From QAMX01 sp003149835 (GTDB taxonomy: Bacteria; Bacillota; Clostridia; Oscillospirales; QAMX01), in contig CAUGMN010000026.1 of assembly GCA_959600635.1 (NCBI GenBank), forward strand, positions 1 to 31,267: DNA of 31,267 bases, written 5' to 3'. Each line of letters opens with the position of its first letter. The stretch's first letter is position 1. A program made the translations under genes and the position numbers. Below, piece after piece: positions 8,307 to 15,711 of the stretch. The notes below the pieces were generated by a model, which saw nothing but the letters and a program-made list of their open reading frames with translations, was not told the origin of the DNA and ran no database searches.

Positions 8307-9296
8307 ATGCAGGTTCTTTGGATTGCTGTGGCGGCCGCCGCGGCGTTTTTGATCAGCGTGCTGACGGGGTTATGGCTGATTCCAGTTTTGCGCCGGGCGA
8401 AAATCGGACAGCGGATCAAGGAGATCGGCCCGAACTGGCATATGACGAAGCAGGGAACGCCGGTCATGGGCGGCCTGATCTTTATTGCGGCCGTCGTGCT
8501 CACGGCCGCCGGACTGCTGTGGCAATTCAAAGAGGACATGGCGCCCGTGCTCTGCGTGTTGTTTCTGGCCGTGTCGAGCGCGCTGATCGGCTTTCTCGAC
8601 GACTATGAGAAGCTGACCAAAAAGCGCAACCTCGGCCTGACCGTAATTCAGAAGCTCGTCTTGCAGATCGCCGTGACCGTGATTTTCCTCGTCCTTCTCG
8701 AAGTGCTCCACATCAGCTCCGGCGTCGTGCGCGTTCCGTTTTTCAACACGGAATTCACGCTGCCGAAAATCGTCTACTATATCGCCGCGACCTTCATCAT
8801 CATGGGCACGGTGAACGCCGCGAACCTGACTGACGGCATCGACGGGCTGGCGACCGGCGTGACGATCCCGATCGCCTGCTTTTTTACCGCGGCCGCGTTT
8901 ATGGCCGGCTCGCAGAGCGTCTCCGTCCTTTCCGCCGCGTTTGCAGGCGGCCTGCTCGGCTTTTTGATTTACAACTACAATCCGGCCAAGGTCTTTATGG
9001 GCGATACCGGCTCGCTGTTTATCGGCGGCATGGTGTCGGGGCTCGCCTTCGTGCTGGATATCCCGCTGATCATCATCGTCGTCGGGCTGGTCTACTTCAT
9101 CGAGGCGCTCTCCGATATTTTGCAGGTCGGCTATTTCAAGCTGACGCACGGAAAGCGGATTTTCAAGATGGCCCCGATTCATCACCACTTTGAGCTGTGC
9201 GGCTGGTCGGAGAAAAAGATTTTCTATGTGTTCTCGGGCGTGACGCTCGTGCTCGCCGCGCTCTCCGTCTACGGCGTCAGGTGCCTCTTTTTATAA
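8307..9296 (+). CDS. mraY: Phospho-MurNAc-pentapeptide transferase MraY
   Basis: MraY transfers phospho-MurNAc-pentapeptide from UDP to undecaprenyl phosphate at the inner face of the membrane, giving lipid I. The 329-residue polytopic protein (about ten spans) has the family landmarks in order: KQGTPVMGGL near residue 49, FLDDYEKLTKKRNLGLT with the paired catalytic aspartates, NAANLTDGIDGLA, FMGDTGSLFIGG, and the HHHFELCGW histidine motif near residue 291. The length is normal. It follows murF after a hairpin-rich gap. In most bacteria murD comes next, but here the following gene is the SEDS glycosyltransferase. Identification is certain. Confidence 0.98.
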   Translation: MQVLWIAVAAAAAFLISVLTGLWLIPVLRRAKIGQRIKEIGPNWHMTKQGTPVMGGLIFIAAVVLTAAGLLWQFKEDMAPVLCVLFLAVSSALIGFLDDYEKLTKKRNLGLTVIQKLVLQIAVTVIFLVLLEVLHISSGVVRVPFFNTEFTLPKIVYYIAATFIIMGTVNAANLTDGIDGLATGVTIPIACFFTAAAFMAGSQSVSVLSAAFAGGLLGFLIYNYNPAKVFMGDTGSLFIGGMVSGLAFVLDIPLIIIVVGLVYFIEALSDILQVGYFKLTHGKRIFKMAPIHHHFELCGWSEKKIFYVFSGVTLVLAALSVYGVRCLFL

Positions 9297-9371
9297 ACAG
9301 ACGAGCGGTTTTCGCCGCTGAGGAAGGAAACGGGCGGGAATACAAAAGCCGGAAAGGCAAAGGGATAACCT

Positions 9372-10739
9372 ATGGATCAGAAAAAACGGACATCGGCGCA
9401 CAACGAATACGACAGGCTGGCGAAAAAGCACAAGCCGGAAACCGGGGCGCGCCGCAGAAAGGCGAAGCTGCCGGAACCGACCGGTTCAAAGGCGACCCGC
9501 GCTCACAGCCGTGCGACGGCTGCGGTCTTCGATGGCGCGGGACTGTCGCCGCGCACAGCCGTGCCCGCGGGCGAGGCCAAGATCGACGAGATTCTGCGCG
9601 GCGGCCAGCAGCAGACGGCGAAGCAGAAAAAAAAGTTTATCCCGGTCGACGTGCCCTTCTTCATGCTGGTGTTCGGCCTGCTCTGCTTCGGCCTGATTAT
9701 GATGTATTCGGCCAGCTACGCGTGGTCGATTCACGACTACGGAACGCCGAATCACTATATTAACCGCCAGCTTTTATGCGCGGTGCTCGGCCTCGCCGCC
9801 ATGATTTTTTTGGCTGTCTTCGACTACACGCGCCTGAAAAAATGGACGGTGCCGTTTTTCGCGTTTACGCTGGTGCTGCTCGTGCTCGTCATTTTCATCG
9901 GCAGAACCGCCAACGGCGCGAAGCGCTGGCTGATGATCGGCGAGCTGTCGTTTCAGCCCTCCGAATTTGCCAAGCTCGCCGTGATCTGGATGCTCGCGTG
10001 GCTCTATTCCATCGCCGGAAAGCGGGTGCGCAGCTTCAAGTGGGGCATCCTGCCGATGCTGGGCGTGCTGGCGATTGTCGTGCCGCTGATCCTGATTCAG
10101 AAGCACATTTCCGCGATCCTGCTGATCAGCGCTACGGCGGGGATCATGGCCTTTATGGCCGGCACAAAGGTCTGGCAGCTCGGCGCGCTGCTCGGCGCGG
10201 GCGGCGGAATGCTGGGCTTGCTGGTGGCGTTTTCCGATAAATTTACCTATGTCACGGCGCGTATCTCGGTTTGGAAGGATCCGTTTACCGACCCGCGCAA
10301 CTTGGGCTACCAGACGATTCAGTCGCTCTATGCCATCGCCAGCGGCGGCGTGTTCGGCCTCGGGCTCGGGCAGAGCCGTCAAAAGCAGCTCTATCTGCCG
10401 GAGGCGCACAACGACTATGTGTTCTCGATTGTCTGCGAGGAGCTCGGCCTTGTCGGCGCGGTGCTGCTGATCATCCTGTTTACGGCGCTGATCGTGCGCG
10501 GCTACTGGATCGCCATCCACGCCACGGACAAATTCGGCAGTCTGCTGGCCGGCGGCATTACGACGCTGGTCGCCCTGCAAACCATGATGAACATCGCCGT
10601 CGTCACCAATACGATGCCTGTCACCGGCGTGTCGCTGCCGTTTTTCAGCTACGGAGGCACCTCCCTGATCCTGCTGCTGATGGAGATGGGGATTGTCCTG
10701 AGCGTTTCCAAACAGATGAGGACGGATAAAATCAGATAG
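9372..10739 (+). CDS. ftsW: SEDS peptidoglycan glycosyltransferase, FtsW/SpoVE type
   Basis: This multi-span protein polymerises lipid II into glycan strands, working with a class B PBP. The 455 residues include a cytoplasmic, very basic N-terminal extension of about 90 residues before the first membrane span (about 92-114). Most FtsW/SpoVE proteins start close to that span. The membrane part has the family motifs NGAKRWLMIGELSFQPSEFAK near 181-201, AHNDYVFSIVCEELG (catalytic-type Asp348), and PVTGVSLPFFSYGGTS near the C-terminus. It lies next to murG and downstream of the PBP, so it could be divisome FtsW or the sporulation paralogue SpoVE; the context cannot separate them. The ATG at 9372 has a weak AAGG/AGGG site; no better internal start precedes the first membrane span. 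Confidence 0.93.
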   Translation: MDQKKRTSAHNEYDRLAKKHKPETGARRRKAKLPEPTGSKATRAHSRATAAVFDGAGLSPRTAVPAGEAKIDEILRGGQQQTAKQKKKFIPVDVPFFMLVFGLLCFGLIMMYSASYAWSIHDYGTPNHYINRQLLCAVLGLAAMIFLAVFDYTRLKKWTVPFFAFTLVLLVLVIFIGRTANGAKRWLMIGELSFQPSEFAKLAVIWMLAWLYSIAGKRVRSFKWGILPMLGVLAIVVPLILIQKHISAILLISATAGIMAFMAGTKVWQLGALLGAGGGMLGLLVAFSDKFTYVTARISVWKDPFTDPRNLGYQTIQSLYAIASGGVFGLGLGQSRQKQLYLPEAHNDYVFSIVCEELGLVGAVLLIILFTALIVRGYWIAIHATDKFGSLLAGGITTLVALQTMMNIAVVTNTMPVTGVSLPFFSYGGTSLILLLMEMGIVLSVSKQMRTDKIR

Positions 10740-10790
10740 CGCGCAAAGAGCTTTTCATCTCTCAAAATCTGGGAAGGCAGGAGTTGCATC

Positions 10791-11921
10791 GTGAAAATCA
10801 TGCTCGCAGGCGGCGGCACGGCGGGACATATCAATCCCGCGATCGCCATCGCCAAATACGTCAGAAAACGCCGGCCGTCGGCTGAAATCGTCTTTATCGG
10901 CGCAGATAACGGCATGGAGAACAAGCTCGTCCCCGCCGCCGGCTTTGAGCTGAAAACGTTTCCGATGTCGGGGATGATGCGCGGCCTGACGCCAAAGGCG
11001 TTCGCGCACAACCTGAAAACCGTGCGGCTGCTCTTCACGGCTATGAAATCCGCCGACCGCATCATCGACGAATTCCGGCCGGATATCATTGTCGGCACAG
11101 GCGGCTTCGCCTGCTTTCCGCCTCTGTACCGCGGGGCGAAGCGCGGCATTCCGACGGTGATTCACGAGTCGAACGTGCTGCCGGGGCGAACCAACCGCCT
11201 GCTGGGGCGCTATGTCGACAAGATCCTGCTCGGCTTCGAGGACGGCGCTCAGTATTTCAAGGATCCGGAAAAGCTGGAATTTACAGGAAATCCGCTGCGC
11301 GAGGGCATGGTTTTTACAAAAAAGGAGGAGGCGAAGCGCGCTCTGGGAATCGAGGGCAGCCTGGTCTATTCCGCTTTCGGCTCGCTCGGCGCCCGGGAGA
11401 TGAACACGCTGACCGCCGAGCTGTTCGCCATCGAGGAGAAGGAGCACGCCGCCTACCGGCACATTCATTCGACCGGATCTCTGGGATACCGGTGGATGCC
11501 GGAACGGGTCGCCTCTCTCGGCGTCGATCTGGCCGCTTCAAAGCGGATCGACATGCGCGAATACGTCTTCGACGCCCCCGCCGTGCTCGCGGCGGCTGAC
11601 CTGATGATCTGCCGCGCCGGGGCGATGACGATGAGCGAGGTGTGCGCCACGGGTACGCCGGCGATCATCGTGCCGTCGCCGAACGTGGCCGACGACCATC
11701 AGAGAAAAAACGCGCGCGCCCTGTCCGACCGCGGCGCGGCGGTGTTTTTTGAGGAAAAGGGCTTGACCGCGCAAAAGCTCTACGACACCATCCAAGAGCT
11801 GCTCGCAGACAAGGCGAGACTCGCCGCGATGAGCGAGGCGGCGCTGGCGCTGGCGGTCTTTGACGCCGAGGAGCATATTTACCGCTGTATCATGGAAATG
11901 ACAGCGGCAAAACCGGAATAA
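10791..11921 (+). CDS. murG: UDP-GlcNAc:lipid I GlcNAc-transferase MurG
   Basis: MurG adds GlcNAc to lipid I to form lipid II on the cytoplasmic membrane face. The 376-residue GT-B protein begins with a GTG codon placed after AGGAG (10780-10784). The G-loop GGGTAGH is at residues 7-13. Further landmarks are GTGGFACFPPL, HESNVLPGRTNR, a second-domain AFGSLGA loop (the usual GGSLGA with one change), and the donor-binding ICRAGAMTMSEV region, where most homologues read SRAGA(G)T. The gene sits after ftsW and before murA, the standard Clostridia order. A strong hairpin follows the stop codon. Identification is certain. Confidence 0.97.
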   Translation: MKIMLAGGGTAGHINPAIAIAKYVRKRRPSAEIVFIGADNGMENKLVPAAGFELKTFPMSGMMRGLTPKAFAHNLKTVRLLFTAMKSADRIIDEFRPDIIVGTGGFACFPPLYRGAKRGIPTVIHESNVLPGRTNRLLGRYVDKILLGFEDGAQYFKDPEKLEFTGNPLREGMVFTKKEEAKRALGIEGSLVYSAFGSLGAREMNTLTAELFAIEEKEHAAYRHIHSTGSLGYRWMPERVASLGVDLAASKRIDMREYVFDAPAVLAAADLMICRAGAMTMSEVCATGTPAIIVPSPNVADDHQRKNARALSDRGAAVFFEEKGLTAQKLYDTIQELLADKARLAAMSEAALALAVFDAEEHIYRCIMEMTAAKPE

Positions 11922-11925
11922 TCCT

Positions 11926-11955
11926 CCGCAAAACACGGATTTCCGCGTTTTGCGG
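11926..11955 (+). other. Stem-loop after murG, without U-tract
   Basis: CCGCAAAACACGG (11926-11938) pairs with CCGCGTTTTGCGG (11943-11955), giving 12 pairs with one mismatch and a four-base loop. The downstream AACAACTT is a poor U-tract. It may attenuate or stabilise the transcript between murG and murA. A second, bulged hairpin (CGCGAAAAC with GTTTCTCGCG) lies at about 12011-12035 in the same gap. Confidence 0.55.
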
Positions 11956-12070
11956 AACAACTTCACGCGCTCTGCCATATGATGAAATGGTGTTCCCCAT
12001 GGAAAACAAACGCGAAAACAGCGGTTTCTCGCGTTGAGTCCGGGGAGAAAGAAAGGCGTGAAGTGGATAT

Positions 12071-13339
12071 ATGGATTACATAGAAGCGGCGGGAGGGAAA
12101 ACGCTGAACGGCCGCGTACAGGTACAGGGCGCGAAAAACAGCGTGCTGCCGATTTTGGCCGCTACCGTTTTGACAAACGGGATCAGCGTGATTGAAAATT
12201 GTCCGCGGTTGAAGGATGTCGACTCAACCATCGCCATATTGGAAGAAATTGGCTGTCGGGTTACAAGGAAAAATTCAACTTTGACGGTAGACAGCGAGGG
12301 CGCGTTGGAGTATAATATATCTTCAGAGCACATGTCTTCGATGCGTTCCTCTATTGTGTTTCTCGGCGCCTTGCTGGCGCGGACGGGAAAAGCGGAGATG
12401 TTCATGCCCGGCGGCTGCGAGCTGGGCGCGCGGCCGATCGATATCCATTTGTGGGCGCTTCTGCGCATGGGCGCGAAAATTGCCAACCGCGACGGACACC
12501 TGAGCGGGACGGCGGCGCAGGGAACCGGGTGCGAGCTGGTGCTGCCGATTCCGAGCGTGGGCGCTACGGAAAATATCATGCTGTTCGCAACGGCGTGCAG
12601 CGGGACGACGACGATCGTCAACGCCGCGCGCGAACCGGAGATCGTCGATTTGCAGGCGTATATGAACGCCGTCGGCTTTGACGTCAGCGGCGCGGGCACG
12701 CCGGTCGTGCGGATTTCCGGGAGGCGCAGCGCGCGGCTGAACGGCTATGTCACGCACCGCGTCGTGCCGGACAGAATTGCCGCGGCGACGTGGATGTGCG
12801 CGGCGGCTGCGGCAGGCGGCGAGGTCACGGTGGCGGGCGTTGAGCAGGCGCCCATGTCGCTGCTTGGGGAGATGCTCCGCGAGATGGGCTGCACGGTCTA
12901 TGCCAACGCCGACGAGGTGACGGTCCGGCGCACAAACGCGCTGATGCCGGCGTCGCAGCTGATCCGCACAGGGCCGTATCCGAGCTTTCCGACCGACATG
13001 CAGCCGCTGCTGATGGCGCCGTCGGTTTTGGCGCGCGGGCGCACGGTGTTTGAGGAGAATATGTTCGACAACCGTTACCGGCATGTCTCCGAGCTCAACA
13101 AGATGGGCGCCAACATTACGGTCAGCGGAAAATATGCGCTCTGCAACGGGGTGGATCGCCTGTACGGGACTGCGGTGAGCGCCTGCGACCTCCGCGGCGG
13201 GGCGGCTCTGGTGCTGGCCGGTATCAGCGCCGAAGGCACGACAGTGATAAAAAATACCGAGTACATAGACAGAGGTTATGAGCGAATCGAGGAGACTTTG
13301 GCGGCGCTGGGCGCGCAAATCAGACGCGTGAGAAAATAG
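12071..13339 (+). CDS. murA: UDP-GlcNAc 1-carboxyvinyltransferase MurA
   Basis: MurA transfers enolpyruvate from PEP to UDP-GlcNAc, the first committed step of peptidoglycan synthesis, in the cytosol. It is the target of fosfomycin. The 422-residue protein has the catalytic lysine-asparagine pair (Lys22-Asn23 in QGAKNSVLP) and the mobile loop MPGGCELGARPIDIH with the fosfomycin-reactive Cys116. FPTDMQPL, FENMFDNRY-type and LRGGAALVLAG segments of the EPSP-synthase fold follow. Cysteine rather than aspartate at position 116 predicts normal fosfomycin sensitivity at the target. The ribosome binding site is weak (AAGG/GTGG region before 12071). Many Firmicutes carry two murA genes; this is the dcw-linked copy. 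Confidence 0.97.
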   Translation: MDYIEAAGGKTLNGRVQVQGAKNSVLPILAATVLTNGISVIENCPRLKDVDSTIAILEEIGCRVTRKNSTLTVDSEGALEYNISSEHMSSMRSSIVFLGALLARTGKAEMFMPGGCELGARPIDIHLWALLRMGAKIANRDGHLSGTAAQGTGCELVLPIPSVGATENIMLFATACSGTTTIVNAAREPEIVDLQAYMNAVGFDVSGAGTPVVRISGRRSARLNGYVTHRVVPDRIAAATWMCAAAAAGGEVTVAGVEQAPMSLLGEMLREMGCTVYANADEVTVRRTNALMPASQLIRTGPYPSFPTDMQPLLMAPSVLARGRTVFEENMFDNRYRHVSELNKMGANITVSGKYALCNGVDRLYGTAVSACDLRGGAALVLAGISAEGTTVIKNTEYIDRGYERIEETLAALGAQIRRVRK

Positions 13340-13389
13340 CGCGTCGCCTGTGTTCGACAAAAACAGCTCAGGGATACAGAGGATGACAG

Positions 13390-14391
13390 ATGGCGACTGG
13401 CAGCGGCGGAAAAAAGATATCAGGCAAAAAGACGGCTGTTCATCAAAACGGCAGACCGTCTTTTTCCCATACGGCGCCGCCGGAACGGTACGGCGGACAG
13501 CCGTCCCAGCGGTCGGTTTCCTCCGCCCGGCGGTCGGAACGGCCGCGGGAAGACGGCCGCCGGAACAGTACGGCGGCGCATACGGCGGAAAGTTCCGCGC
13601 CGCGCGCAGCCGTAAGCGTCAAGGAACATACGCAGACCGTCTCGCCCGCCAAGACGCGCCGAAAGGCGCGCGCGCAGAAGCGGCGCGCCCGGATCTATAT
13701 CTGCATCGCCGCCGTGCTCGTCACCTTGTCGGTGCTGCTGGCGGTCACGGTGTTTTTTACGGTCGACGTCATCGAGGTCAACGGCAACACCGTCTACACC
13801 AGCGACGAGATCATCGACAAAACCGGTATACGCTTCGGCGATAATCTGCTTTTGATGGACAAGTTTCAGGCCATCGACCGGATTCAGGAGAGCCTGTTTT
13901 TTATCGACTCCGTGGAGATTCGGCGTTCGCTTCCCAACAAGCTGATCATCAACGTGACCGAGGTGGTGCTGGCAGTCGCATTCGACTGCGGAGACGGAAG
14001 CTTCTGGCTCGCCGATACGGACGGGCGCCTGCTCGAAAAGGTCACGGAGGTGCCGTCGTATTCGGCGCGTGTGACGGGAATCGAGCTGAAAAATCCCCTG
14101 CCCGGCAAAGTGTTTACCGCGCTCGAAAGCGAGAAGCAGCAGCCGTTGGAGACGCTGCTGGCGGCGTTGGAGGCCAATGACAGCTTCCAGTATGTCTCGG
14201 ATATCCGCATTGAGAAGATCTACGACATCCGCATGACGTATAAAGACCGCTATGAGGTGATTTTCGGCCGCAGCGATACCATCGACAACGCCGTGGCGAA
14301 ACTCGATTATCTCGTCGCCGAGCTGGAAAGTCAGGGGACGTACAGCGCGGAAATTGATTTTTCCGACGGTTCGATCCGCGTCGTCAGCTGA
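13390..14391 (+). CDS. divIB: Cell division protein DivIB/FtsQ
   Basis: DivIB/FtsQ is a bitopic divisome protein that scaffolds FtsL-DivIC and the septal PBP. The 333 residues comprise a very basic, Ser/Arg/Gly-rich cytoplasmic tail of about 100 residues and one membrane span at about 101-124. A POTRA domain follows at about 125-193, beginning VDVIEVNGNTVYTSDEI and ending SLPNKLIINVTE, and then the beta domain. GAGG (13379-13382) precedes the ATG. The sequence before the span is low complexity, and I see no known motif in it. The position between murA and ftsZ is classical. The gene could equally be named ftsQ; divIB is used because the organism is a Firmicute. Confidence 0.92.
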   Translation: MATGSGGKKISGKKTAVHQNGRPSFSHTAPPERYGGQPSQRSVSSARRSERPREDGRRNSTAAHTAESSAPRAAVSVKEHTQTVSPAKTRRKARAQKRRARIYICIAAVLVTLSVLLAVTVFFTVDVIEVNGNTVYTSDEIIDKTGIRFGDNLLLMDKFQAIDRIQESLFFIDSVEIRRSLPNKLIINVTEVVLAVAFDCGDGSFWLADTDGRLLEKVTEVPSYSARVTGIELKNPLPGKVFTALESEKQQPLETLLAALEANDSFQYVSDIRIEKIYDIRMTYKDRYEVIFGRSDTIDNAVAKLDYLVAELESQGTYSAEIDFSDGSIRVVS

Positions 14392-14449
14392 GAGGGGCGC
14401 TTTTCACAAAAAAAACTGCGGGAGCCTGCAAAAAAAGCCGACAAAAATA

Positions 14450-14478
14450 TTGTAATTCCAACGAAAATAGTGTACAAT
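14450..14478 (+). promoter_or_regulatory. Sigma-A-type promoter of the ftsZ pair
   Basis: TTGTAA (14450-14455) and TACAAT (14473-14478) are spaced by 17 bases, in a locally AT-rich island between divIB and ftsZ1. Transcription should start near 14485, leaving about 55 bases of leader. This gives the two ftsZ genes expression independent of the mraZ promoter. Confidence 0.7.
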
Positions 14479-14523
14479 ATATAGTGTATATAACAGACCT
14501 ACAAACACATGAATATAAAACGC

Positions 14524-14530
14524 GGGAGGA
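14524..14530 (+). promoter_or_regulatory. Ribosome binding site that sets the ftsZ1 start
   Basis: GGGAGGA at 14524-14530 is eight bases before the ATG at 14539. The in-frame ATG at 14509 lies upstream of this site and has no Shine-Dalgarno sequence of its own, so 14539 is chosen. Confidence 0.8.
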
Positions 14531-14538
14531 AACGGAAA

Positions 14539-15663
14539 ATGCCTTTGAGGAACGATATCAGCGACGATACGGTTGTCAATATTAAAGTAATCGGTATCGG
14601 CGGCGGCGGCAACAACGCGATTAACAGGATGATCGCCAGCAAGCTGCAAGGCGTCGAATTTATCTCGATCAATACGGACAAGCAGCAGCTTGTCAACGCG
14701 GCGAGCGAGGTTGTGCTCCCTGTGGGCGAACGCATCACGCGCGGACAGGGCTGCGGGGCGAATCCTGAAAAAGGGAAAAAGGCTGTTGAGGAAAACAGAG
14801 ACGATATCATCAAGCTGATTCAGGACGCGGATATGGTCTTTATCACCGCCGGCATGGGCGGCGGCACGGGGACGGGCGGCGCGCCCGTCGTCGCCGAGAT
14901 CGCGCGCGAGCTCGGGATTCTGACCGTCGGCGTCGTCACCAAGCCGTTTAAATTCGAGGGCAAGCGCCGGATGGATCAGGCCGAGCTCGGCATTGAGACG
15001 CTGCGCAACACCGTCGATTCGCTCGTCGTCATCCCCAATGAGCGGCTGAAATACGTTACCGATCAGAAAATCACCTTCCTGAACGCCTTCGACATCGCCG
15101 ACGACGTGCTGCGGCAGGCGGTTCAGAGCATCTCCGATCTGATCAAGATGCAGGGACTTGTCAACCTCGACTTTGCCGACGTCAGCGCGATTATGCGTGA
15201 CGCGGGCTACGCGCACATGGGCGTGGGCAAGGCCTCCGGCAAGGACAAGGCCAACGACGCGGCGAAGATGGCGATCCAGAGTCCGCTGCTTGAAACCTCG
15301 ATCAACGGCGCCAAGCGGATCCTCATCAACTTTATCGGCTCGGTCGACATCGCGCTCGACGAGGTTGAAACAGCGGCTTCGATCGTTGAAGAGGCGGCGC
15401 ACCCCGAAGCCAACATCATCTTCGGCGCGGCCATCGACGATACCCTTGACGACGAGATCAAAGTCACGATTATCGCTACCGGCTTCGACACAGAGGGGCC
15501 GAACCTTCTGGAAGACGCGCCGAAGCCCGCTTCTCAGGCGGACAAGCCCAGAGACGGCGCGGAAAACCTCGAACTGTATCCGCAGTCGGCGCCGAAGCCG
15601 CAGCAGTCCGCGGCGGACGACGATCCCTACGGCGATATCATGGCCATTTTCAACAAGAGGTAA
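14539..15663 (+). CDS. ftsZ: Cell division GTPase FtsZ, first copy
   Basis: FtsZ is the tubulin-like GTPase whose filaments form the cytokinetic Z-ring. The 374-residue protein has the conserved IGIGGGGNNAINRM start. The tubulin signature GGGTGTG lies at 107-113, and the nucleotide-contacting PFKFEGKRR segment near 136-144. The T7 synergy loop keeps the full NxDxxD pattern (Asn209, Asp211, Asp214), so GTP hydrolysis should be normal. After the globular core (to about 325) comes a charged linker, and the protein ends DDPYGDIMAIFNKR, a plausible C-terminal partner-binding peptide. It has its own promoter and lies 48 bases before a second ftsZ. With its canonical active site, it is probably the main Z-ring protein. 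Confidence 0.97.
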   Translation: MPLRNDISDDTVVNIKVIGIGGGGNNAINRMIASKLQGVEFISINTDKQQLVNAASEVVLPVGERITRGQGCGANPEKGKKAVEENRDDIIKLIQDADMVFITAGMGGGTGTGGAPVVAEIARELGILTVGVVTKPFKFEGKRRMDQAELGIETLRNTVDSLVVIPNERLKYVTDQKITFLNAFDIADDVLRQAVQSISDLIKMQGLVNLDFADVSAIMRDAGYAHMGVGKASGKDKANDAAKMAIQSPLLETSINGAKRILINFIGSVDIALDEVETAASIVEEAAHPEANIIFGAAIDDTLDDEIKVTIIATGFDTEGPNLLEDAPKPASQADKPRDGAENLELYPQSAPKPQQSAADDDPYGDIMAIFNKR

Positions 15664-15711
15664 TAACGGACAACCGCAAAATAATATACATAGACGGCGG
15701 GAGGAAAACGT

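Noticed and set aside
13350..13844. Plus-strand frame overlapping the start of divIB
   Set aside because: It is out of frame with divIB, has no SD, and is Arg/Gly-rich shadow sequence over the low-complexity DivIB tail.
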